Origin: Macrocystis pyrifera
Lineage: Eukaryota; Sar; Phaeophyceae; Laminariales; Laminariaceae
Assembly (NCBI GenBank): GCA_031763025.1
Contig: JASSKH010000003.1
Coordinates: 8,087,199 to 8,151,198, forward strand
Direction: 5' to 3'
Length of the DNA: 64,000 nt
The notes under the pieces are model-generated. The model was not told the origin of the DNA and made no database searches. It was given only the letters and a program-made list of their open reading frames with translations. The translations under genes were made by a program, and so were the position numbers. Below are positions 46,801 to 55,743 of the stretch, piece after piece; position 1 is the first letter of the stretch; the number at the start of each line of letters is the position of its first letter.

Positions 46801-49800
46801 GGTCTGCTGTTTGCGAGACACGTGGGGAAAAGCTGCGCGATCGTTTAAGAGTCCCCAGATTTATCTGCAAATCTACGAGTGGATCCACGGTATTCCCAAA
46901 GTGAAAACAATTAACGTGCAACATGAAAACGTAACTCCTGCAAGCTCCCAAATAACAAGAGTAACAGCAACAGCAGCAGGCCTCTCGGAAGTGCTCTCGG
47001 GGAAAAGCAAACGGCCTCAACACTTTTCACACCCAATGCAGTAAGCCTACGCAATGTTACCGATGCGGAACTGATGGCAACACCATCAGCAGACTTTTCC
47101 GGGCAAGCGGACTATCCACCCAGTCAAGTGAACTTTGCTTTTTGAACCTCGGGCAAGGCGGGGTAATCGGCGCCATCGTTTCGCCTCGCTCTCTCGTGAG
47201 AACAGTGGGACTCGAATAAAGCCTCCGGAGTCCCACTGTTCCCAAAGAAGACCAGGCGAAACGACCACGCCGACTTTTCCCGCGTGCCAGAGGTTGCAAG
47301 GCAGGGAAGTGCTCTTGGACTGGATTTGACACTTTCCCGGAAAGGCCCGTTTCTTCTGTTGTGCCCAGTGCTGCATCGGCGGTGACGTGCGGGCCTACTG
47401 TACCGCAACCCGAGGGAGTGTCTTCATCCGACTCAACCGTGTCGCGACGGGGGAGGGGGGCGGTGATAGGGTGAGGCTGCGGTAACTGCCGCCGCCCCGC
47501 CAGTGGCAGCAGAACGAGAACCAGAGAAACCCTCACCGAGACTCTTTCTCCCCCCAGTTCAATGCTTCTTCTTGTGCTCGTTTCCATAGCCCGCACTTAT
47601 TGTACGAACATATTTCAACCAAGTAACCGCCTCCTACGAACGAGACTCACCTTTGTGCCATCTTGAATATGTACTGGTACTAAATAGGTCCAGTGAATAT
47701 CGTTGTCCCGTCTATAAAGTATGTAAATTTGACCCCTGACCACTGATTTAATTTTCCGCTTCGTTTCCGCCTGTGATTCTTGCGTACCTCCTCTCCTGTG
47801 TGTGCTCGTTCGTCCACCACACTAAAAAAAAAAAAAAAAAAAAAAAAAAGTGCGCCGCCTGCGACTCGCGCGCCCGCCCAGCCACCGGCGACCCAGCAAA
47901 AGAGCGGAGGAGGAATGCTCGCCGGCATGGCCTCGACCATGGCGCAAGGATTCGCTTTCGGCACGGGTTCGGCTGTCGCCCACAGGTACGTTACGTTCGG
48001 TCGGTCGTTCACGAGGAAAGCGACAAGAAACGGTATTTTTTTTCGCCTACTAATAAATCCACGCCGGACGGAAATGTGCAACACCCGTTTGAACTCTGAT
48101 TTTGTATATCGAGCGGGGTTTATATTCCCAGCCAGAGTAGCTTATACGCGAGAAAGAGGAATTCTGACCCCGGCTAGATTTTGTACCACATCTCTGGCCT
48201 GGGAATATAAACACAGTTATTAGGGTTTCGCATCAGAGTCCTGTAATAGCGGGGATTATATTAGCGACCAGAGAGTGGTACAGCACCAGGGTTGTTGGCC
48301 AAAGGGGCGCGTTTCCAGTGTCTTCCGTACAACTTGCTGGCCGTTGTCTCGTATGTTTGCTGTCAATGTCTGTAAATGCGACGCTGCCTCTCTCACTGTA
48401 CGTACGAACGGTACCATCATTGTGTTTCGTGTCGTCCTTCGTTTCTTAGTGCCATGGTCGTAATGTGATACCAGGTACTATTAATATTCGTGCTACCTGT
48501 AGTTTTCTTAGCGTCACGAGGGAACATGCTCTATGAATGGTATTCAAAAGTTAATTTGGTTATTAATAGTGCACACACAGGGGTTTTACGGTGTTGGGAT
48601 TCATCGTGGGTTCTGCTTACTACAGTAGCCCCCCCTGTAACAGGCGTCCTGTCATGTAGAGCAGATGGTGGAATAAATGTTTTACTCATGGCGGATTTTC
48701 TTTTACTGGGTGCTCCTGGAGCTTTTCTTTAGCGACGCTTGTCAAAGCTGTTTTAGTGTCCAGATTTTTTCCGGGAGCTTCTTGGTGGAATCGGCTGGAC
48801 GTGATGTTTGTACCCAGATCTCCAACCCTATGCGACGAGGTTCGTAAGGTGATGCCATGTACTAATATTCTTGGCCCATTCCTCGCGCGATTGTGGTTCG
48901 TTTTCTGTTTTTGCCCGAGCAAATGCGATTTTCTATTATTACACGGCGCCAAAAGAGATGTCTGAAGCGACCGACCGACTGACCGGGATCCACCAACTTC
49001 CACGAGTTGACTGTATATAAATATCCTGCTGCACGATTTACTATCGACAGTTTATACTATTTACGGGGGACCATGGACCTATGGCACACACAAAAAACAC
49101 ATATATTTCCCTATTTTTGCTAGCAATCTTTGGTCCTATTTACTAGGGTCCCCCGTAATACAATGTTTTTAGTGTATGTACTACGTCATTGCTCTTGTTT
49201 TGGTGTCCTTTGTTTACTAAACTGCTGAAATTCTGTCGCTTGGGGTGTTTGCGCGCGCGTGGAGCAGGGCTGTTGGAGCGGTGATGGGAGGCGGTGGTTC
49301 ATCGGCCCCCGCGGACCAGGCTGAGCAGCCGGCGGTGAGAGGCTTTGGCTCTTATTTGTTTCCTCGTGTGTTTTGTGGATGATGTGGGTGGGTTTGTTGA
49401 GGGTTTGGTTGTGTTTTTGTGTTTCATGTGCTTGTGTTTCAATCCCCCCGGCCGATTGTTAAGCAGGGGGTTTGGTTGTGTTTGTGTGTTCATGTGTTCC
49501 GTGTTTAAGCCCCCCCGGCGGATTGTCAAGCACGAAGAAAGCTAAGAGCTCGTCACACCTCCTGTATGAGCTGCTTTGTAATGTACCGACAAATACTCGT
49601 ACTCGAACCAAAAACCTTATCTTCTCCCCCCGATTTTAGCTGCGGGGAGAACATAACAGGCCTTCATCTTGTGTTTGGTTGTCTCCTAGTTTGGGGGGTG
49701 GGTAGTCGACAGCAAAACCCCAACCGTCCTCGCCGTATCTCGTGGGTCATGCGTCGATGTGCGCGGCTATATACCGTATTGTGGCGGACGCGTCCTCCAA

Positions 49801-50940
49801 GCAGCTTTCGTTTGTTAGCTTCCACGTGCCGTTTATGAAAGCAGCAATGAAGTAACGATCCGGCTTCCCTTTGTGCCTCTTGTTGTCTGTGTGCCAGGCA
49901 TCGCAGTCGTACCAGCAGCCTGACGTCGACCCTTGCGACATGGACAAGCAGAACTTCGGTTCGTGCCTGCAGAACAACAACAACGACGTGACATCTTGCC
50001 AGTTCGTGTTCGACGCATTGCAGGCGTGCCAGGTTTGTGCCCCCCCCCCGACGGCGCATTCAGCGGTGCCTACGAATTTGTACCTGGTGTACATTTTTAT
50101 GTTTTGTGTGTTCTGTTTTTTCATGTGGTATTACTCCACTCCAGAGTTGTTGGATTATGACGACGTTTCAATGTAAAACAACAACATTCTTCGTACCAGT
50201 ATACAGCAGCTCGCTCGTCGCTATCGCAGCTAAGCGCTACCAACAACAATACTCGTATATAGGCAGTACGTAGCTCGCACGTGTCGATGGCAGCCAAACG
50301 CTAGTCGTCGGAGCAAGATCTCGAATCTGCTGTCATTATATCATAGAATGTGGGGACTTATTGTGTACCAGATATACCATTCGGGATGGGAATAGTACAG
50401 GCGGAGCGTTTAAACTTTAGCATGGAGAACATACGGTCCTTACATTCCCCCGTCCGGAGTGGTGAGGGAATTAGAAAAGTCAAAGAGGTTGCTACCTCCG
50501 AGATTTGCGGTGCCCTCCGCTATAATATTCCAAAATCGCCCACGGCAATCTATACCTGGTATGATAAGAAGCGCCACGTGCTCGCTGTCGAGCCACCAAT
50601 AGCAGCACCTCTCTCTTCCCTGGATTGGGGCCATCGCCCTGAAGTTTTTTCTCTCTTTCGTTTTTTGTGGAAGAAGCGCACGCCGACATAAAGTCACCTG
50701 CAGTAACTCTGTTTTGTTTTTCCGAATCGTCCGCAACCCAAACTTCATCACGCTTCTGCCCGGGTTGGGGCAATCAGCCCGAAAACCTATACGTCCTTCG
50801 CTGCATCGTATGTGCGACATTCTCAATTTGTCTTGCTCCATCACCGTCTGTGTCGCCCTCCCATTTTGCTCGTTTTGTTTTGTTTACTTCCCCACTTTAC
50901 CCGGTCAACGCAGACGGAAGCCAAGAAGACCTACAACTAG
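43892..50940 (+). CDS. CHCHD2: CHCHD2/CHCHD10-type twin CX9C mitochondrial protein (5 exons, complete)
   Basis: Exons 43892-43941, 47851-47985, 49268-49334, 49898-50032 and 50914-50940 join in phase throughout and encode 137 residues. The N-terminus 'MGRSRRSAPARRPAPR' is a basic presequence, followed by a Pro/Ala/Gln linker. Next come the conserved Gly/Ala/Met hydrophobic segment ('MLAGMASTMAQGFAFGTGSA') and 'GAVMGGGGSS'. The C-terminal CHCH domain has C-DMDKQNFGS-C and C-QFVFDALQA-C, exactly two CX9C motifs. The last exon adds TEAKKTYN and a TAG. Family members enter the intermembrane space by the MIA40/ERV1 disulfide relay and influence cristae, respiration and in animals nuclear stress transcription. 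Length is close to the human proteins (142-151). Intron 1 (3.9 kb) is packed with foldback repeats and ends in a run of 27 A directly before the acceptor AG, an odd acceptor without a pyrimidine tract. Confidence 0.9.
44975..45395. mobile_element. Foldback element 1
   Basis: Inverted arms of about 130-165 bp: left arm from GCCGATGCGGAACTGA to TTGAACCTCCGGCACGCGGG, right arm its reverse complement at about 45225-45385. The loop is about 100 bp. No ORF. One of three related copies in CHCHD2-type intron 1. Confidence 0.7.
45438..45462. repeat. Poly(G) tract, 25 nt
   Basis: Uninterrupted G run just right of foldback element 1. Confidence 0.9.
46085..46380. mobile_element. Foldback element 2
   Basis: Same design as element 1: left arm contains AACTGGTCGCAG and TTCAACCTCCGGTACGCG, right arm GGGAGGTTCAAAGCAGG and CCAGTTCCGCATTGGCGA, with a poly(A) interruption at about 46313-46325. 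Spaced about 1.1 kb from element 1. Confidence 0.65.
47060..47405. mobile_element. Foldback element 3
   Basis: Left arm GATGCGGAACTGATGG to TTTTGAACCTCGGGCAAGG and a matching right arm ending TGCTGCATCGGCGG. The loop carries its own small hairpin (AACAGTGGGACTC paired with GAGTCCCACTGTT, about 47200-47243). The segments between elements 1-2 and 2-3 (about 45700-46050 and 46690-47040) are also related, so the whole unit has been tandemly multiplied. Confidence 0.65.
47823..47849 (+). repeat. Poly(A) run at a splice acceptor
   Basis: About 27 A immediately followed by G at 47850; the exon begins at 47851. The conserved protein sequence across the join supports this acceptor despite the absence of pyrimidines. 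Confidence 0.8.
49065..49154. mobile_element. MITE family A, copy 3
   Basis: 90 bp with termini CGGGGGACCATGGACC and GGTCCTATTTACTAGGGTCCCCCG, flanked by TTTA and TAAT (TA duplication). Homologous to 1661-1763 and 11455-11549. It lies in CHCHD2-type intron 2. Confidence 0.75.
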
Positions 50941-51919
50941 GCCCCAGCAATGGTTGATGGTTGCAGGCGTTTTTTTGTAGGGGGAGGGGAATAGGCAGGA
51001 GTATTGGTTGACGAAAGAAGGGCGTTTTCGGCAGGCAAAGTAGATTATTGTCCTTTGCGGCCACAGGAACAACAGCACTACGAAAATGCCACGTACCCTT
51101 CACCCCTTTGAGGACGTGCGGCTGTTTTGGTTGCTGTATTCAGTGCGCTGCTGATGGTGGAGGGGGATGGACGTTGATGTGTGGCGGCATGAAACATGTA
51201 AAAACAAAAATGGGCAATCGGTCCGATAAACAAAAACGCCAGTCTTCATAAGTACGTCGTAGCGTTTGGTTTTTCAGGGTGGAGCGGTCTACCGCCGTCA
51301 CGTGCGAAACACCGTGTCTCTATACACATCAAGCGCTGGGCAACGGGTGTTGCTGATATTCATCTGTATGTTCTTCGTCCGACCGTCCAAACCCATCCAA
51401 GAAAACAGCACGCTGCTCGTAGTGAACAGCACGCCAATACAGTTGATTGGCACTGCATTTACTACATATATAAAGCGCTGTAGGGCAGAAGGCGCATCAG
51501 TTTGTTCATCTCTGAGAGCGGTGTATTGCTGGGCACACGCCCCGTTCTCGCGACTTTTTTTTGTGCGCATTGGACTTTTCGTGGATTTTTTTTCTGTCAT
51601 GTAGGCGGCTTTTGTCCTTCAATTTCGGCTGCTGCGTTTGCCGAAACGATGGAGAAGCAGGTATATACTTAGCTAAAAGATGAGACCCTCGGTAGTAGTT
51701 TCTAGAACTGCCTAGGAGGGGCGTAATCATCCCAGGACGGGCATCTCTTCTTGAAAGAAAGCTTGGTTACGACACAGCTTTGCACCCCGCTCATTTTGGG
51801 AGGAAGTTCCACGTGGCGCAATCTCGCAAAGGGATCCGATATTCGTGAATCGTCTTGAATTTCAGTCTAACATCCTAGCTTCACCGGGCGTTTAGGCACA
51901 TGAATGCACCCAACACGAT

Positions 51920-52049
51920 CGGCAGCTCGACGTACGTAAATACGTAAACGTCGTTTTGAGACGTTGCAACATCTCAACCAAAGGTGACAGTAGCAGCTCG
52001 ACGTACATGAGTGAACGTCGTTTTGAGACGTGATAACATCTCCACCAAA
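51920..52049. repeat. Two-copy direct repeat, about 60 bp, with internal hairpin
   Basis: Both copies contain GCAGCTCGACGTAC and AACGTCGTTTTGAGACGT. The latter can fold (AACGTC...GACGTT). It is about 210 bp downstream of the SDR stop codon on the complementary strand. Confidence 0.65.
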
Positions 52050-52198
52050 AAAAATGTTGAAAAAAATCGCATTTTTTCGGTCTTCTCAAGTCCTCTTACG
52101 AGTATCCTTCGCCTCATTATTAATGATGGGCCTCGTGAGACGGCACCAGAGGAGAAAAGGCTCAACAACTCTAAAGAGACTGGTGCCAGCGTTTGTTG

Positions 52199-52222
52199 CC
52201 CCCCCCCCCCCCCCCCCCCCCC
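52199..52222. repeat. Poly(C) tract, 24 nt
   Basis: Uninterrupted run about 40 bp past the SDR stop codon in the direction of transcription, where it reads as poly(G) in the 3' flank. Confidence 0.9.
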
Positions 52223-52260
52223 AGCAGCTCGCGTCTTTAGGACATCCCATAACGTTAACG

Positions 52261-55200
52261 CTACCACACGATCCTGCTACCATCAAACGCATAGAAACCC
52301 CCGGACAAATCTTCCGTCATGGAATCTACGATCGCCAACATCTGAGACACCGTGTAGGAGGGCGTGAAGAGCTTTTCGGGCTTGACGTTGGCTTGAAACG
52401 GCTTGGACAGTCCCGTGTCCGTAGTGCCCGGATGGTACGAGAAGGCCCACACTCGTCGGCGCTTCAGCTCCAGAGAGATGCCCTTGGTAGCCATGTTTAA
52501 CGCCGACTGCATTTATTTGCGGCAGTGGCGGGGGAATCCGGAGGGACGTATACGGTAAAATGGCGGGGAGGAATGAGGATGGGTAACAGAAGAAGGGTTG
52601 ACAATGTGAGGGCACTTGTCAGGGTGGGTGAGTGGGTACGCGGGGTGGCCATGATTTACCCTTTCGTTACTGCAAGAATTATCCAAGTCTACTCTTGAAG
52701 TACAGTAGGCTGTCCCGAAATACTTGGGCTTTGTGCCATTTAACTTGTTTCGATAGATATCGGTACGTAAAAGGATTCGTCGGTTTCATCCTTCAATGTA
52801 CGCACCGTGCTAGCCGCACTCCCTGTCTCCCCGCGGGGACTTTGCGGCAAGGTCTGGCATGAGCAATCTGGCACACACTCAGGGGTTACGGCGGAAGGTA
52901 CTACCCCGACGACGACAGCAAAAACGACAACTACCTATCTCCCCCCGCGGCCGTCCTACATGCTGCCAATCAATTTGTGTGTGTCTTTCGCATAAAACCA
53001 TTGATGTACCCATGGATATCCAGCACACCCTTCGTCCTATGGACATACACCGGCTAGCTCTCAAACGGTCCTTCGATACAGAGAGAAAACATTGCAAACA
53101 AGGAGCCAACGAAACGAAACGTTTAAAGCACATCCTGCAACAGAAAGCGCATCGCAAGCCCTGGCATCCCGACGAATAAAAAAAGCACGCCCCCCCCTCC
53201 CCTCCTCAGGAGTAGGAATGGCGCTCCATCTCGAAAGGGATGCGTGGTCAATGGTCAAATGACAGAGGCAAGCAACAAACGAGTACAATCCCCCCCCCCC
53301 CCCGCTACCTTCGACATCCTGTAGGAGTGCCAGCCCCCCATGCCGTTGTCCCCCGATCGACCCGACGCGCGCGCTGAAATTGACGACGACAGACGGTGGT
53401 TTTGCCCCGGCGTCTCCCTTCTTGGCCGGGCTTTCCAATAGAGGCGTCAGCGCCGCGACCAGCATCATCGGGCCGACGGTGTTGACCTCCAGGGTGTGCC
53501 TCAGCCAGTCGCGGTCCATCGCGCGCAGGGATCGCTCCGGCCCCGGGGTTTTCTTACTGTCCCCCAAAACCCCGGCGACGTTGAACAAGAGGTCTACCCG
53601 CTGTCAGAAAGGAGGGAGAAAGGCGCCGAGGTTTGGGCGTGTAGTTTAGCTGCGGCAACAGTATGTACTCGGAAGGGGCACACTCCCTACGAGTATTGGT
53701 TGGTTTTCGGTTGTGTATGACCGATCGATAAATATCGATCGAGTAGAGGTGGCACGGATAGCTGCCAGCTGTTCCGGAACGATGCTGCATCGGTAAGACG
53801 TATGATGGACCAGGTTTGCACAAAATATTTGCCAGGTGATGTTGCAGGTATGACAGGCGCGTTGCTGACGGTATGTATTCATATGATATGTTAATAATAC
53901 GCTCGTACGTAGTAACAATGTCTCACCCCGTGTTTGCTTTTGACGTGTTCAGCGGCGGTCTCCAGCGAAGCCTGGTCTTCGATGTCCATCCTCACCACAT
54001 CCAGCCTGTTCTCGTTCCCGGTCATCCCTTCGAGCGTGTGCAAATCCATGGCGGAGGAAGGATCGCGGCAAGCGGCAACGACCTTTCCTGTTCATGACGC
54101 CAGACGAAAAATAGAGCATGGAGCGAGAGAGCATTGGTGCATTAGACTGCTGTTGTGTGGGCTTCTGTATTGTTGCACAGCAGTAAACGATGGTCCTGGC
54201 GACCGCTGGTATGCTACAGCACAACCACTCCAAGTCAGTCGCCGCTAAGGGTGTGATATTGCGATCATCGTTACATCTTCTAGCGACAAAAGCAGTACGA
54301 TACTGCTTAGCGCTTTGGTTTTGCACAGGGGTGGGACCGTTTTTCAGAGCTCGATTCTTCTACAGCGAGAAAGTTAAGGTCTTCAGAGCCTATTAATAGC
54401 AGGCTCGCCCTAAATGCAGGACGGGTAGGCAAAAATTTTCGTGACGGGTGTCTTTGGTCGATTTCAATCTTGCGCATCGGCACAGACTAATCCTAACCCT
54501 AACCCTAACCCTAACCTCAACCCTAACCCTAACCCCAACCCCAACCACAACCCTAGCCCTAACCCTTACCCTTTGGGGGGCTCGAGGTCGGCAGGGGCGG
54601 TTGCGTGGCTCCGCAGCGTGTTTTGGTGGCGTTCTTCCAATAAAAAACGGGCGATCGAAGGGCCAAGATCGACCAATCAGACTGTCACCCGTCACGAAAT
54701 TCGTTGCCTATGTACCTGTCCTGCATTTAGGGCGAACAGGGTGGTGTTCTCTTCGAGAGATTTGGTCGAGTGCTTGCCGAACACGTATCATATTGTTCAA
54801 CTTTGGCACCCTCTCCGTTGTGGAGAAAACGACCACCGAGAAAAGATCGCACTTTTGTGCGAAACCAAGCGCTCTACCTGGTACGCTGTATGCACCATCT
54901 GGTGTGTACTGCTGTGTGCTCTTAACACAGCAGTTCGTGCACACGTCAGGTCAACGGGGCGCATAAAATGCTTGCCAGACGTCGTCGCGGAGCACGGACG
55001 CCCGCTCCTTCCCGCCAGCCCACGCAAGAATGTCGTCGTACATGTATATATTCCGTTTGGTGTGCTTCGACACAGAAGCAGTACCGCATGATGTAGCTGT
55101 CGGTCCTTATGGACGAGTACTCGTAGAAGCATCGCTGTTGGTGAGCTCACAAATATCATACCAGTACCTGACCGTATTTCATGCCTTAAGTCTCTCTCAG

Positions 55201-55743
55201 TGGTAAGTCGTGTCTATTATTAATAGGTGTCCCGAGTCAAAGTTGCAGCTGCTCACCCTTCGTCCTTGACAGTAGCTGGCGAGTCACCTCCAGGCCGATC
55301 CCTCTGTTCGCCCCTGTCACGAACGCCACGCACTCTGGGTCGCTATTGCGTCTCTGAGCAGCCTCCGTCTCCACGAAGATCACTCCCTCGCCCGCAGCAC
55401 CTCCCGATCCCGACACGGCGGACAAGGATCTTCGAGCGGTACTACAGATGCAGCGCGCAGAAGCGACCTGTCCCAGGTCGTAGATACGATTACCAGCGGG
55501 ATAAATAGCCGCATTGTTGCACCACATCAACAACTGCTGCCGCTGCTGCTGTGACGGCTTGCCGTTGCGTTCGCGACATGAAGACCCTTTGCAACGGTTA
55601 GCCCATGTCGTAATTGCCAGGGCACGTGGCGCTACCCTCGCAGCGACGCAACTTGGACTTCCTGCGTGGATGGCGGCAGGCCAGAAGGTCGTCGAGCAGC
55701 CAGAGGCTCTGCTAACGACGCCCAGCAACGCCGAGAAGGACAT
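52261..55743 (-). CDS. C-factor-type short-chain dehydrogenase/reductase
   Basis: Exons 55743-55257, 54087-53927, 53600-53309 and 52506-52261 (TAG). The Rossmann cofactor motif TGANRGIG follows 'DPECVAFV'. Then come 'KVVAACRDPSSAMDL', 'LDVVRMDIEDQASLE' (the D of the adenine-binding turn), 'VDLLFNVAGVLGD' (NAG-like motif as NVAG), 'LEVNTVGPMML', 'VVVNFSARVGSIG' (catalytic Ser) and 'GWHSYRMSK' (YxxxK). The C-terminus has 'SYHPGTTDTGLSKPFQ' and 'GGFYAFDGSRIVW', typical of the CsgA/C-factor and sniffer-like SDR branch. Substrate is unknown; NADP(H) use is likely from the R after VAAC. Between 'SARVGSIG' and 'GWHSYRMSK' the frame shifts by one at a C5 run (53350-53354), so the exon is interrupted as sequenced. 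The ATG at 55743 gives a roughly 140-residue N-terminal extension of uncertain reality (possible organelle leader). Confidence 0.82.
53207..53303 (+). mobile_element. 5'-truncated retroelement 3' end followed by poly(C)
   Basis: About 85 bp encoding 'SRNGAPSRKGCVVNGQMTEA' and then CAACAAACGAGTACAATC plus C14. The same sequence ends the reverse transcriptase remnant at 58727-59975 ('SRNGAPFRKGCVDNGQ', GAGTACACA then C13 on the minus strand). It is inserted in an SDR intron directly against the splice donor at 53308. Confidence 0.6.
54407..54734. mobile_element. 328-bp inverted-repeat element enclosing telomeric repeats
   Basis: Inverted arms of about 70 bp: CGCCCTAAATGCAGGAC plus TTTCGTGACGGGTG and TTGGTCGAT on the left, matched by ATCGACCAAT, CACCCGTCACGAAA and GTCCTGCATTTAGGGCG on the right. 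The interior holds CCCTAA repeats and a GC-rich segment. It lies in SDR intron 1. Target duplication is not clear. Confidence 0.7.
54488..54572. repeat. Interstitial telomeric repeat (CCCTAA)n
   Basis: About 14 units of CCCTAA and variants (CCCCAA, CCTCAA, CCCTAG, CCCTTA). Genes on both sides show this is not a chromosome end. Confidence 0.9.

Larger units (their letters stand above)
50941..52260. other. Convergent spacer between CHCHD2-type and SDR genes
   Basis: Holds a short tandem repeat (51920-52049) and a poly(C) run (52199-52222). Small ORFs at 51266-51604 on both strands show no domain. Confidence 0.4.

Noticed and set aside
49747-50124. 125-codon minus ORF with many cysteines
   Set aside because: Antisense of the CHCH exon (49898-50032).
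54488-54572. Chromosome end
   Set aside because: Exons of the same SDR gene lie on both sides, so the telomeric repeats are interstitial.
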